Shown here: positions 18,016-27,310 of the stretch, piece by piece
Layout of the letters: every line of letters starts with the position of its first letter
Position numbering within the stretch: the stretch's first letter is position 1
Source: Pseudomonas sp.
Lineage (GTDB): Bacteria > Pseudomonadota > Gammaproteobacteria > Pseudomonadales > Pseudomonadaceae
Reading direction: 5' to 3'
Length of the DNA stretch: 64,000 bases
Assembly (NCBI RefSeq): GCF_030683065.1
Contig: NZ_JAUXMX010000062.1
Span: forward strand, 62,001-126,000
Position numbers and translations under genes: made by a program
The notes under the pieces: model-generated
Databases searched by the model: none
Told to the model about the DNA's origin: nothing
Seen by the model: only the letters and a program-made list of their open reading frames with translations

Positions 18016-19104
18016 CTAGCGCCGCTCCAGCAGCACCCCCGACTCCATGTGGTGGGTGTAGGGGAACTGGTCGAACAGCGCGCAGCGGGTCACCCGATGG
18101 GTATCGCTGAGCTGGGCGATATTGGCGGCCAGGGTCTCCGGGTTGCAGGAGATATACAGGATGCGCTCGAAACGCCGGGTCAGTTCGCAGGTGTCCGGGT
18201 CCATGCCGGCGCGCGGCGGGTCGACGAACACGCTGCCGAAGTCGTAGCTTTTCAGGTCGATGCCGGCCAGGCGGCGGAATGGTCGCACTTCATTCAGCGC
18301 CTCGGTCAGCTCTTCGGCAGACAGGCGCACCAGGGTCACGTTGTCCACGCTGTTGTCGGCCAGGTTGGCCAGTGCGGCATTGACCGAGGTTTTGCTGATC
18401 TCGGTGGCCAGCACCTTGCGCACCCGGGTGGCCAGCGGCAGGGTGAAGTTGCCGTTGCCGCAGTAGAGTTCCAGCAAATCGTCGGCGCGTTCGCCCAGTA
18501 CCTCGTAGGCCCAGCCGAGCATCTTCTGATTGACCTCGCCGTTGGGCTGGGTGAAGGCACCTTCCGGCTGGCGGTAGCTGAAGGTGCGGCCGGCGACCTG
18601 CAGTTTTTCCTCGACGAAATCCCTGCCGATAACGATGCGCTTGCCCTTGGATCGGCCGACGATACTCACCTGCAGGTCGGCAGCGAGCTTCTCCGCCTCG
18701 ACTTGCCAGGCCGCATCCAGCGGGCGGTGATAGCACAGGGTGATCAGCGCGTCGCCACTCAGGGTGGTGAGAAATTCGACCTGGAACAGCTTGAAAGAAA
18801 GCACCTCACTGGCCTGCCAGGCGGCTTTAAGGCGCGGCATCAGCGCATTGATCTGCGCGCTGGCGATGGGGAAGTCGTCGAAGAAGATCGGGGTGAACTT
18901 GTCGCCGGCCTCGAACATCGCGTAATGGCGCTTGCCGTCTTCACGCCACAGGCGGAACTCGGCGCGCAGGCGGTACTGCTCGCGCGGCGACTCGAATACC
19001 TCCGGTGCTGGAGCAGCGAAGGGCGCCAGCAGCTCGACCAGGCGGGCTTGCTTCTCGGCGAGTTGGGCGGCGTAGCTGGCGGGATCGAATTGGGAACGGC
19101 TCAT
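18016..19104 (-). CDS. trmA: tRNA (uracil-5-)-methyltransferase
   Basis: A 362-residue enzyme making T54 (ribothymidine) in tRNA. Motifs include ELYCGNGNFTLPLA for SAM binding, FVDPPRAGMDPDTC, and the catalytic-cysteine block ILYISCNPETLAANI. Length matches TrmA rather than RlmC or RlmD, and there is no TRAM domain or iron-sulfur cysteine cluster. The ATG at 19104 (MSRSQFDPASY) is the conventional family start; the frame extends 25 residues upstream. Confidence 0.92.
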   Translation of the reverse strand: MSRSQFDPASYAAQLAEKQARLVELLAPFAAPAPEVFESPREQYRLRAEFRLWREDGKRHYAMFEAGDKFTPIFFDDFPIASAQINALMPRLKAAWQASEVLSFKLFQVEFLTTLSGDALITLCYHRPLDAAWQVEAEKLAADLQVSIVGRSKGKRIVIGRDFVEEKLQVAGRTFSYRQPEGAFTQPNGEVNQKMLGWAYEVLGERADDLLELYCGNGNFTLPLATRVRKVLATEISKTSVNAALANLADNSVDNVTLVRLSAEELTEALNEVRPFRRLAGIDLKSYDFGSVFVDPPRAGMDPDTCELTRRFERILYISCNPETLAANIAQLSDTHRVTRCALFDQFPYTHHMESGVLLERR

Positions 19105-19159
19105 GAGGGACTCGGAAAGCGGGCGGACAAGTGTCCAGCGTTGAAATGTATGCAGTCGG

Positions 19160-19233
19160 TGTAGGAACCAGGGGGACATCTAGCCCTTGCTGGCGATCAA
19201 TTCGAGCGGATCGCCAGCAAGCGGGCTCCTACA
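19160..19233. repeat. GTAGGA palindromic intergenic repeat
   Basis: Imperfect palindrome with outer arms GTAGGAACCAG / GGGCTCCTAC and inner arms TGCTGGCGATC / GATCGCCAGCA. It belongs to the GTAGGAGC repeat family also found at about 35.9, 40.5, 56.9 and 61.3 kb. It sits between the stop of the NCS2 gene and the trmA start, both on the minus strand, and may act as a transcript end. Confidence 0.7.
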
Positions 19234-19246
19234 GTGTGCTGCGTTA

Positions 19247-20539
19247 CTAAGCGAACCAGCCCAGCTTGATCACGAACAACAGCGACAACACCACCAACGC
19301 CGGATTGAGGTCGCGCCAGCGGCCGGCCAGCAGCTTGACCAGGGTCCAGGCGATAAAGCCGAAGGCGATGCCGTTGGCGATCGAGAAGGTCAGTGGCATG
19401 GCCAGCGCGGCGACCACCACGGGCGCGGCGACGGTGAGGTCGTCCCAGTCTATCTGTGCCAGGCTGCTCATCATCAGCACGGCGACGAACAGCAGCGCCG
19501 GCGCAGTGGCGAAGGCCGGCACCGCACCGGCCAGCGGGGCGAAGAACAGGCTGAGGAGAAACAGCAGGGCGACCACGCAGGCGGTCAGGCCGGTGCGCCC
19601 ACCGGCACTGATGCCTGCAGCGGATTCGATATAGCTGGTGGTGGTGCTGGTGCCCAGTGCGGCGCCGGCCATGGTCGCCGTGCTGTCAGCCAGCAGGGCA
19701 CGACCTAGGCGCGGCATCTTACCGTCCTTGTCCAGCAGGTCGGCCTTTTGCGCCACGCCAACCAGGGTGCCGGACGTGTCGAACAGGTCGACGAACAGGA
19801 AGGCGAAGATCACGCTGAGCAAGCCGATATCCAGCGCGCCCATGATGTCCAGTTGCATCAGCGTGGGCATCAGTGACGGCGGCATCGATACCACGCCCTG
19901 TAGTTGCGACAGACCGAGCATGATCGACAGGCCGGTGACCAGCAGGATGCCGATCATTACCGCGCCAGTGACGCGCCGGTAAGCCAGCGCGGCAATCACG
20001 AAGAAGCCCAGGCAGGCCAGCAGCGCGCCGCCCTGGCTCAGGTCGCCGAGTGTCACCAGGGTGGCCGGATGGTCGACCACGATGCCGGCGTTCTTCAGCG
20101 CGATGATCGCCAGGAACAGGCCGATGCCCGCGGCTATGCCGGCGCGCAGGGCCATGGGGATGCTGTTGATGATCCACTCGCGGATCTTGAAGATCGACAG
20201 CAGGAAAAATATCACCCCGGAAAGAAACACCGCGCCCAATGCCACCTGCCAGGTGTGGCCCATGGTCAGCACCACGGTGTAGGTGAAAAAGGCGTTGAGG
20301 CCCATGCCCGGCGCCAGGGCAATCGGGTAGTTGGCCACCAGGCCCATGATCGCCGAACCGATGGCCGCGGCCAGGCAGGTGGCGACGAACACGGCACCCT
20401 TGTCCATGCCGGTTTCGGCCAGCATGTTGGGGTTGACGAAGAGGATGTAGGCCATGGTCAGGAAGGTGGTGAGGCCGGCGAGAACCTCGGTGCGCACCGT
20501 GGTGTGATGTGCTTTAAGGTGGAAGATTCGTTCCAGCAT
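19247..20539 (-). CDS. NCS2-family purine permease (AzgA type)
   Basis: A 430-residue membrane transporter with about 12 to 14 helices. The N-terminus HTTVRTEVLAGLTTFLTMAY and the motif GMGLNAFFTYTVV are characteristic of the AzgA-like guanine/hypoxanthine/adenine symporters. It would import nucleobases with protons at the inner membrane. The ATG at 20539 is preceded by GGGAGTCC; the longer frame upstream has no family character. No purine riboswitch was recognised in the 260 bp leader shared with the divergent DJ-1 gene. Confidence 0.88.
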   Translation of the reverse strand: MLERIFHLKAHHTTVRTEVLAGLTTFLTMAYILFVNPNMLAETGMDKGAVFVATCLAAAIGSAIMGLVANYPIALAPGMGLNAFFTYTVVLTMGHTWQVALGAVFLSGVIFFLLSIFKIREWIINSIPMALRAGIAAGIGLFLAIIALKNAGIVVDHPATLVTLGDLSQGGALLACLGFFVIAALAYRRVTGAVMIGILLVTGLSIMLGLSQLQGVVSMPPSLMPTLMQLDIMGALDIGLLSVIFAFLFVDLFDTSGTLVGVAQKADLLDKDGKMPRLGRALLADSTATMAGAALGTSTTTSYIESAAGISAGGRTGLTACVVALLFLLSLFFAPLAGAVPAFATAPALLFVAVLMMSSLAQIDWDDLTVAAPVVVAALAMPLTFSIANGIAFGFIAWTLVKLLAGRWRDLNPALVVLSLLFVIKLGWFA

Positions 20540-20802
20540 GCAGGACTCCCTGTGGCGTAAAAGGTTGTGGAAATATCGAGCGCGGTCGCCCGGTGTGCGC
20601 AGCCTCGGCAGCGCACGCTTGAAGGCAGTCGCAGCCGTTGAGGACTTCTGCGTTACGCCTGCAATGTACAGACCGAAAGCAAAGCACATATGCACGATTG
20701 TGCTGGCGATCTGGAAAAAGGCGCGCATCATAACAGCTCGTCCGCAAGCCGTGCAGGCAAGACCTGCGCAGGCTTTTCGTGATGTTTTTCGAGGAGGCAA
20801 AC

Positions 20803-21357
20803 ATGACTTCACGTGCCCTTGTCACCGTTGCCGATGGTGTCGAAGACATCGAATGTGTGACCTTGATTGACGTGCTGCGCCGTTCCGAAGTCGAGGTGGT
20901 GGTCGCCAGCATTGAAGGCCGGCGCATGATTACCTGCGCACGCGGCACCCGCCTGACTGCCGATACCATGCTGGTCGACGTGCTGGCCCAGGCGTTCGAC
21001 CTGATCGTGCTGCCCGGCGGCATGCCTGGCGCGCAACGCCTGGCCGAGCATGAGCCGCTGGCTGAGCGGGTTCGCCAACAGGCCAAGGCCGGCAAGTTGT
21101 TTGCGGGGATTTGCGCGGCGCCAGCGCTGGCCTTGCAACAATATGGCGTGCTCAAGCAGCGGCGCATGACCTGCTATCCAAGCTTCAGTGAGCGTCTCAG
21201 CGGCTGTACCTTTGTCGACCAACCCGTGGTGGTCGATGGCAACTGCATCACCAGTCAGGGGCCGGGCAGCGCACTCGAATTTGCCCTGGTTCTGGTCGAG
21301 TTGCTGCGCGGCAAGGGCACGCGCAAGCAGGTGGCCGAGGCGCTGTTAGTGCATTGA
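20803..21357 (+). CDS. DJ-1/PfpI family protein (YajL-like)
   Basis: A 184-residue member of the DJ-1 superfamily. The nucleophile elbow is GICAAPALAL (Cys near residue 106) and the conserved acidic residue is in ADGVEDIECV. The DJ-1/YajL branch acts in oxidative stress protection and has been linked to chaperone and glyoxalase activities. GAGGAGG upstream of the ATG at 20803 fixes the start. It is divergent from the purine permease and convergent with endA. Confidence 0.87.
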   Translation: MTSRALVTVADGVEDIECVTLIDVLRRSEVEVVVASIEGRRMITCARGTRLTADTMLVDVLAQAFDLIVLPGGMPGAQRLAEHEPLAERVRQQAKAGKLFAGICAAPALALQQYGVLKQRRMTCYPSFSERLSGCTFVDQPVVVDGNCITSQGPGSALEFALVLVELLRGKGTRKQVAEALLVH

Positions 21358-21379
21358 CCGCGCAGCCGGCCCGGCAGGC

Positions 21380-22105
21380 TCAGCCGCTGGTGCGGTGTGT
21401 GTCGCCTGCCCGGCGCAGGGCCGGGCAGCGATCCTGGTCGACAGCGCCGATGTAGGGGTTGCCATGGCCCATCACGCAGCCGACCTTCTGGTTGCGCCAG
21501 CGTTCCCACTCGCTAATCGGGTACTGGCGGTTCCAGGCTTCGTAGGTGCGTCGGTCGAGCTTGGACAGGCGCAGCGTGTAGTGGTCGGCCATGTACAGGT
21601 AGATGCGCGCCGAAGCGCCGCGGACCTGTTCGGGCGGCATGGCGGTTTTCTGTTTGAAGTTGACCACCATGGGGCAGGCGCCGTATTGCTGCGGTTTTTC
21701 ACTGAGCATGCCGAGTGCGTAGTTTGAGCGGTCACCATTGACCTCGCCGATGCTCGGCACCAGGTTGTGCAGGTCGGCTTCAGCGGCCTTGAATACCGAG
21801 TCGCTACGTGCGCAGTTCTTGCGCCCACCGTGCTGCCAGCATTGGCGCTGATGACCAATCACCCATGCGGGCACCACATGCTCCCACTCCAGGCGTTGCG
21901 CGCGGCGCTGTTGCTTGCGCACCGTATAGCCGCAGCTGGCCAGATCGACCTGCTTGCCGTTATAGGCGCAGCCGCAATAGAAGGTGCTTGGGCGTTCGGC
22001 GTAGAGCTGCCAGGCGATTTTCTTGGCAGCGGTGAAGTTTTTCGGTGCCTCGGCGTGGACGGAAACAGCGAACAGCAGGCAAAGCAGGGCAATCAGGCGC
22101 GGCAT
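21380..22105 (-). CDS. endA: Secreted/periplasmic endonuclease I
   Basis: A 241-residue endonuclease I family protein with signal peptide (LIALLCLLFAVSVHAEAP). The beta-beta-alpha metal site is RLEWEHVVPAW, with further signature DLHNLVPSIGEVNGDRSN. Several cysteines (YCGCAYNGK, KNCARS) probably form disulfides. It degrades double-stranded DNA in the periplasm or outside the cell. It is convergent with the DJ-1 gene. Confidence 0.9.
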   Translation of the reverse strand: MPRLIALLCLLFAVSVHAEAPKNFTAAKKIAWQLYAERPSTFYCGCAYNGKQVDLASCGYTVRKQQRRAQRLEWEHVVPAWVIGHQRQCWQHGGRKNCARSDSVFKAAEADLHNLVPSIGEVNGDRSNYALGMLSEKPQQYGACPMVVNFKQKTAMPPEQVRGASARIYLYMADHYTLRLSKLDRRTYEAWNRQYPISEWERWRNQKVGCVMGHGNPYIGAVDQDRCPALRRAGDTHRTSG

Positions 22106-22294
22106 ATAAGGCTCTGTGCAAAAAGCTGCGCATGATAGTGCGGGACGAGAGGGTTGTGGGCTTTAAAAGCGCTCTAGGGCGGGGGTTTTGGGGGTTTTTA
22201 GGGCGAGGGTGACCGGGGCGCAGGGATTGCGCGGGGTGATTGGTGCGCACGGCGCACCCTACGGGAGCTGAACTCGGCTGGGTGGCGCGCCTGG

Positions 22295-22328
22295 GCGAGC
22301 GCTCCCACGTGGCGGTGGGAGCGCTCGC
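22295..22328 (-). terminator. Strong hairpin after the zinc-ribbon gene
   Basis: Perfect 14 bp stem GCGAGCGCTCCCAC / GTGGGAGCGCTCGC with a six-base loop, starting 5 bp beyond the stop of the minus-strand YjdM gene. No T run follows, so it may be an RNA-protecting or factor-assisted end rather than a classical intrinsic terminator. Confidence 0.55.
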
Positions 22329-22332
22329 TCGG

Positions 22333-22677
22333 TCAGACCTTGCGCACGAACTCTGACTTGAGCTTCATGGCGCCGATGCCGTCGATCTTGCAATCAATGT
22401 CATGGTCGCCGTCGCATAGGCGGATGCCCTTGACCTTGGTGCCGACCTTGACCACCAGCGAGGAGCCTTTGACCTTGAGGTCTTTGATCACGGTGATGGT
22501 GTCGCCATCTTGCAGTGTGTTGCCGACCGAATCCTTGATCACCTTGTCGCCGTCAGTGGCGGCATCGGCTGCAGCATCGGCGGACCACTCGTAGGCGCAC
22601 TCCGGGCAGATCAGCAGTTGGCCGTCTTCATAGGTGAATTCGGAATTGCATTTTGGGCAGGCTGGCAGAGTGCTCAC
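22333..22677 (-). CDS. yjdM: Zinc-ribbon protein YjdM (PhnA family)
   Basis: A 114-residue protein of the YjdM/PhnA family. The N-terminal zinc ribbon has CPKCNSEF and CPECAYEW, and the C-terminal domain starts DSVGNTLQDGDTITVIKDL with the signature KGSSLVVKVGTKVKGIRL. Despite the old phnA name the family is not shown to act on phosphonates. It is monocistronic, with a strong hairpin directly after its stop. Confidence 0.9.
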   Translation of the reverse strand: MSTLPACPKCNSEFTYEDGQLLICPECAYEWSADAAADAATDGDKVIKDSVGNTLQDGDTITVIKDLKVKGSSLVVKVGTKVKGIRLCDGDHDIDCKIDGIGAMKLKSEFVRKV

Positions 22678-23029
22678 GGCGGGTCCTTGGGGGCAGGATT
22701 ATGGAAAGCCGCAAATTATATAGGGTTTTGAACCGACGAGGAGGCAAGGTCCTCCGTGGGCCCGCGTCAAGAGTGGCGGCGCGAGTGCGCAATGCTCGCG
22801 GTTTTCGCCTTGGTGGGCAGCGATCATGGCCCTGCGTGTGTGGTGACGCGCTCGACACCACCACCTCCGCGGCGCTTACAAAAAATCGCCGATTAGCCAA
22901 GTATCACCCGCCGCAAACCCCGCAGGCACAGGGCTGGAGCGGCGTCGGTGGCTTTATTGACTCAGCACAATACTGGCTAATTAATGGCGCTTAGACTGAA
23001 AAGATGCTCCCAGTCGAGGTCTTTTTTCC
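22678..23029. other. Intergenic region before the GspE-type gene
   Basis: About 350 bp between divergent genes. I see no convincing gene, hairpin or riboswitch. The AT-rich patches near 22700 to 22725 and 22960 to 22990 are the likely promoter areas for the two divergent genes. Confidence 0.45.
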
Positions 23030-24754
23030 ATGCCGTTACTTGTAACCAATCGTCAGCAATTGATCGAGCACCTGCGTCTGCGTGCCAAGAACAGCCAGCC
23101 ACATCAGTGGGTGGGTGAACTCTTGGTGGCGGGCGGTCACCTTGACCCACAGAGCTTGCAGCAGGCCCTGCACCTGCAGAGGGAAGAGCCGGGTTCCGGT
23201 CGGATCGGCGATATCCTGCTGCGGCGCAAGCTGATCAGCCCGCAGCAGTTAGCCGAGGCGCTGGTGCAACAACTGGATATCGCACGGGTCAATCTGGACG
23301 GCTTTCAGGTTGAACAGCAGGCGTTGCTCCTGCTGCCCGAACACCTGGCTCGGGAGCATCAGGTATTGGCATTGATGCTGGAGGGCGAGTTGTTGGCGGT
23401 GGCCACGCCCACACCATCGGACTGTGATCTGCTTCACTTGCTCGGTTTTGTCACCGGTAAGCAGGTTGAAGCCATCCATGCGCGAGCCGATGAGGTGCAG
23501 GTGGCGATCAATCTGCATTACGGCGCGGCCACTGCGCTGGAGTTGCCCGAACACCAGAGCCAAGAACCCGAGTTGAGCCTGCACCGAATCAAGCAGTTGG
23601 CCGAGGACAAGCCGACAGTGCGCTTTGTCGATAGCCTGCTTGATGATGCGATTGGCCGGCGCGCTTCGGACATCCATCTGCGGCCCGGTGAGCGGGAGGT
23701 AACCATCCTGTTCCGCATTGATGGCGTGCTGACGGAGGTCCGCCGCATCAGGCTCGGCAACCTGCCGGCGATTGTCAGTCGGATCAAGATCATCGGCGGC
23801 ATGAACATCGCCGAGCGGCGCCTGCCCCAGGATGGTCGGCATCTGGTGCGGGTCAGTGAGCGGACGATCGACCTGCGTCTGTCGATCATGCCGACGGTGC
23901 ATGGCGAAAGCGTGGTGATCCGCATCCTGGATACCCAGCAGAGCCTCAAGACGCTCGATCAGATCGGCTTCAACAGCGATGACGCCCGGCGCTTTCGTAA
24001 CCTGACCAGTCACAGTCAGGGCATTCTGCTGGTGACTGGCCCGACCGGCTCAGGCAAAAGCACCACGCTCTACGCCGCCCTCAATGGCATCAAGGATACC
24101 GGGGTGAATGTCATTACGGTCGAGGACCCGGTGGAGTACCAGATCGACGGGATTCGCCAGATCCAGGTCAAGCCGCAGATCGGCTACACCTTCGCCCGCG
24201 CCCTGCGGCATATCCTGCGGCATGACCCGGACGTGATCATGGTCGGCGAGATCCGTGACCAGGAAACTGCGATCATGGCCACCGAAAGTGCCCTGACCGG
24301 CCACTTGGTCCTGTCTACCTTGCATACCAACAGCGCCGCGACCACGGTGACCCGCTTGCTGGAAATCGGCGTCGCGCCGTATCTGCTTAATGCCAGCCTG
24401 CTCGGGGTGCTGGCCCAACGCCTGGTGCGGCGCAACTGCCCGCATTGCCTTGAGGAGGAGCACGTGCCGGACTATGTGCGCACGGCGCTGGGCCTGGATG
24501 CGCGGGAGCGTTTTTATGTCGGTCGTGGTTGCAGCCATTGCCACGGCAAGGGCTTTGCCGGGCGCGTGGCCGCCTATGAGCTGCTCGAGGTCACGCCGGC
24601 CCTGCGCGCCCTGATCCAGCCGGCGGTGGCGGCCCAGGCCATCGAGGCGCAGGCGATTGTCGACGGCATGCGGCCTCTGACCCAGAGCGCCCTGGCCCTG
24701 GCGCGGGACAAGCTGATCGCATTGGCCGAGGTGTATCGGGTGCGCCTGGAATAA
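23030..24754 (+). CDS. Orphan type II/IV secretion ATPase (GspE/PilB family)
   Basis: A 574-residue hexameric traffic ATPase. An N-terminal MshEN/GspE_N-type domain (about residues 1 to 160) precedes the ATPase core. Walker A is GPTGSGKSTTLYAALNG, followed by Asp box VITVEDPVEYQIDGIRQ, Walker B HDPDVIMVGEIRDQETA and His box GHLVLSTLHTNSAATTVTRLLEIG. The zinc-binding tetracysteine motif is RNCPHC and GCSHCHGKG. It would power pilus or pseudopilus assembly from the cytoplasm. No other type II secretion or pilus gene is in the window, so its partners are encoded elsewhere. Confidence 0.87.
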   Translation: MPLLVTNRQQLIEHLRLRAKNSQPHQWVGELLVAGGHLDPQSLQQALHLQREEPGSGRIGDILLRRKLISPQQLAEALVQQLDIARVNLDGFQVEQQALLLLPEHLAREHQVLALMLEGELLAVATPTPSDCDLLHLLGFVTGKQVEAIHARADEVQVAINLHYGAATALELPEHQSQEPELSLHRIKQLAEDKPTVRFVDSLLDDAIGRRASDIHLRPGEREVTILFRIDGVLTEVRRIRLGNLPAIVSRIKIIGGMNIAERRLPQDGRHLVRVSERTIDLRLSIMPTVHGESVVIRILDTQQSLKTLDQIGFNSDDARRFRNLTSHSQGILLVTGPTGSGKSTTLYAALNGIKDTGVNVITVEDPVEYQIDGIRQIQVKPQIGYTFARALRHILRHDPDVIMVGEIRDQETAIMATESALTGHLVLSTLHTNSAATTVTRLLEIGVAPYLLNASLLGVLAQRLVRRNCPHCLEEEHVPDYVRTALGLDARERFYVGRGCSHCHGKGFAGRVAAYELLEVTPALRALIQPAVAAQAIEAQAIVDGMRPLTQSALALARDKLIALAEVYRVRLE

Positions 24755-24880
24755 ACCCCAGGGCTGGTGTCCTTTTGGCCTGACGGCGCGCCATAAAAGC
24801 TGGCGGGCTGCCGCTTCGCTGCGAACGGACTACCGATATGTGAGCGCTTTTTCACGCCCTCTGCGTTATGCGGGCAGGTT

Positions 24881-25381
24881 TCAGGGCCTCACTGGGGCAC
24901 CCACAGGCTGGGGCCAGTTCAAGTTGCCCGAGTCGCTAAAGCGCCGGGTGCCGAACAAGCCGCCGGCCAGTTTGCCGCGCAGCGCATAGGGCAGTTCCTG
25001 GCCCGGTTTATAGCCGCTGACGCCCCAGGCCTGACGCATGACCGAGTAGGCGGAAATGCTCACGGGCACGCTGATCACGGCTTCGCCGAAGCGCGGCACC
25101 TGGCCGCTCTGGTTGCTCACCCCACTGGCCAGCGGCTGCTGGTTGATGTCGAGTTGCAGCGCTACGCCGTGGTAGTCGATGGCGCCTTCATTGGGGTTCT
25201 GGATGCGCAGTTTCACCGCAAAGCGCATCTCCAGTCCTTCGCCCGGCAGCGGCTCCAGGCCGACCAGGTCGATATGCAGCGGGTCGCGCTGACCCAGGGT
25301 ACTGCAGGCGCTAAGGCCGAGCAGCAGGCCGCAGGCGAGGATGCGCAGCAGGTGGCTAAACAGTGGACGGTGACTCGGCAT
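24881..25381 (-). CDS. LEA14/WHy-domain lipoprotein
   Basis: A 166-residue lipoprotein with lipobox LLGLSACSTL and a WHy (water stress and hypersensitive response) domain of the LEA type 2 family. The domain shows HIDLVGLEPLPGEGLEMRFAVKLRIQNPN in segments and the NPN turn typical of the fold. Function in bacteria is unknown; envelope stress protection is often proposed. The ATG at 25381 places the lipobox at the right distance; the upstream frame extends 21 residues with no signal character. Confidence 0.82.
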   Translation of the reverse strand: MPSHRPLFSHLLRILACGLLLGLSACSTLGQRDPLHIDLVGLEPLPGEGLEMRFAVKLRIQNPNEGAIDYHGVALQLDINQQPLASGVSNQSGQVPRFGEAVISVPVSISAYSVMRQAWGVSGYKPGQELPYALRGKLAGGLFGTRRFSDSGNLNWPQPVGAPVRP

Positions 25382-25473
25382 GGCGGGATTTCCGATTAGG
25401 GGCGGGGCGCTATAGAAGACAACGTCGTCGCGGTTATTGCTCAACGCGCGGGCAGATTGTCGTGTTCGCCAGG

Positions 25474-26313
25474 CTAGCCGCGCTGTTTGGCGCTCAGCAC
25501 CACGGCGATGCCGCCGAGCACGGCCAGCGAACTCAGGATCAGTCGCAGGCTCAAGGCTTCATCGAGCAGCAGGCTGCCGGCCAGGGCGGCGATGATCGGC
25601 ACGCTGAGTTGTACGGTGGCAGCCTGGAATGCTTTCAATCCGCGCAGGGCGGTGTACCAAATGGCGTAGCCGATGCCAGAGGTCAGCGCGCCGGAGAGCA
25701 CGGCATAGAGCAGCCCGAGGCCATCCCAGTTGGCGTGGCTGAGCAGCAGTGCACTGGCCAGTAGCGCCAGCGGTGTGGCCCGCGCGAAGTTGCCGGCGGT
25801 GACCGCCAGCGGGTCGCCGGCGCCACGACCGAGCAGCGAGTAAACGCCCCAAGCTGTGCCGGCCAGCAGCATCAGCAGCGCGCCGCCGAGTGCCGGGGCA
25901 CTGGCGCCAGGCAGCAACAGCGCGAGTAAACCGCCCAGGGCCAGCATTAATCCTGCGCTCGTCAATGGGCTGAAGCGCTCGCCTCGGTAGAAGCCCCACA
26001 GCAGCATGCTCACCTGCACCGCGCCGAACAACAACAGCGCACCGACCCCGGCGTCCAGGCTGATATAGGCGAAGGAAAAAGCCGCGGCATAGACAAACAG
26101 CGCGGCGGACCCGGACCAGCTGCCGGCCAGCGCGCCATCACCGCGGCGCAGACGCAGCAACAACCACAGGGTCAGGGCACCGGAGGCGAGGCGCAGGCTG
26201 GTGAAGCTGGCGGCATCGATCTCGGTGTCTTTCAGGGCCAGGCGGCAGAGCAGCGAGTTACCGGCAAAGGCGAGCATGGCCAAGGCGGTCAGGAGCAGGG
26301 TGCGAGCAGGCAT
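25474..26313 (-). CDS. EamA-domain DMT transporter
   Basis: A 279-residue ten-helix transporter with two EamA repeats, the second starting near residue 145 (LLMLLAGTAWGVYSLLGRGAGDP). The N-terminal phrase MLAFAGNSLLCRLALKDTEIDAASF resembles RhaT/YedA-like exporters of amino acids or metabolites. Substrate unknown. Monocistronic. Confidence 0.87.
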   Translation of the reverse strand: MPARTLLLTALAMLAFAGNSLLCRLALKDTEIDAASFTSLRLASGALTLWLLLRLRRGDGALAGSWSGSAALFVYAAAFSFAYISLDAGVGALLLFGAVQVSMLLWGFYRGERFSPLTSAGLMLALGGLLALLLPGASAPALGGALLMLLAGTAWGVYSLLGRGAGDPLAVTAGNFARATPLALLASALLLSHANWDGLGLLYAVLSGALTSGIGYAIWYTALRGLKAFQAATVQLSVPIIAALAGSLLLDEALSLRLILSSLAVLGGIAVVLSAKQRG

Positions 26314-26515
26314 CGACCATCCTTTTGCGCCGGTCTGGCGTGAAGCAATCAGGTCGAGCTATCTAAGCACAGTGAGCAGGCCAGGAGGATTGGCGAAAAG
26401 TGCTATGGAGCAGGACTTTATGCGCGGCCGCCTGGCGGCGACCGCGGTTGCTGGGGAGGTTCGCGCAAGCGCGCAGTGCGGTCAACCCGCGCCGTTGCCG
26501 GGCTGATAGCGGGGA

Positions 26516-27310
26516 TCAGAAGTGCACTTTAACCAGCAGGCTGGCAGTGTTCTGAGCGGTCGAGCCAACGAAGTTTTCGCTGACATAACCACCGTCCTCG
26601 ATGCCGTACTTGTCCTTCCAGTAGTCGTATTCGATACCCACATACAGCTGCTTCTCGCCCCAGCTCATCGCCTTGCCCAGGTCGTATTTGATCTGTGGGT
26701 TGAAGTGCAGGTTGGCGTGGTAGCTGTCATCGTTGTCGACCACCCAGTCCATGAATCCGTCGATCACGATGTCGGATTTGCCCACCGGAACGGTGTAGCT
26801 CCACGCCGGGGTAATTTGCCACACGCCGCTACCGTCGCGGCCGCCGTCGGTTTCGCGGTGGTAGAAATTCAGCGAGAAGTAATCGAAGCCGGGAATCGCC
26901 AGGTCGAAGCCTGGACCGATCAGGTAAGACTCGACATCGTCTTCGCCGAACTCGTAGGTCATGGCCAGCAACACGTCCTTGATCGGACCAAATTCCAGTT
27001 TGCTGTCGAACAGCTTGCCGAATGACAGGCGCGGCGAGAACTCGCCGTAGAAGGTGTGGCCGTCGCCCGCGCCATTGGTGGCGTCGGTGTTGTACTTGAT
27101 GGTGTCGACGAAAAAGAACACGTCACCGATGTTCCAGCCGCTGACATGCTCGAAGGTCACGGTCTGCTGGATTTCCGGGTCGACCTTGTAGTTCTGCCCA
27201 TACAGGTAGCTCAGGCTGTTGTTTTGCCAGTGCATCAAGTCTCCGGCAACGGCCTGGCCGCCCGCCAGAAGCCCGCCGGCGAGAATCAGGGAAGAGAGGG
27301 TAGGTTTCAT
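26516..27310 (-). CDS. Tsx-like nucleoside-specific outer membrane channel
   Basis: A 264-residue outer membrane beta-barrel of the Tsx/OmpK family. A signal peptide (LILAGGLLAGGQAVAGD) is followed by alternating aromatic strands such as NNSLSYLYGQNYK, WNIGDVFFFVDTIKYN and YVGIEYDYWKDKYGI, and the protein ends with VKVHF, the aromatic C-terminus needed for barrel assembly. Tsx proteins admit nucleosides. A purine permease lies 6 kb away but is not linked in transcription. Confidence 0.87.
   Translation of the reverse strand: MKPTLSSLILAGGLLAGGQAVAGDLMHWQNNSLSYLYGQNYKVDPEIQQTVTFEHVSGWNIGDVFFFVDTIKYNTDATNGAGDGHTFYGEFSPRLSFGKLFDSKLEFGPIKDVLLAMTYEFGEDDVESYLIGPGFDLAIPGFDYFSLNFYHRETDGGRDGSGVWQITPAWSYTVPVGKSDIVIDGFMDWVVDNDDSYHANLHFNPQIKYDLGKAMSWGEKQLYVGIEYDYWKDKYGIEDGGYVSENFVGSTAQNTASLLVKVHF

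Noticed and set aside
20540..20802. Purine riboswitch before the NCS2 permease gene
   Set aside because: No conserved purine-aptamer loops could be found, and such riboswitches are rare in Pseudomonas.
22653..22994. 113-codon frame upstream of the GspE-type gene
   Set aside because: Overlaps the promoter and the start of yjdM on the other strand, and its arginine-rich sequence matches nothing known.
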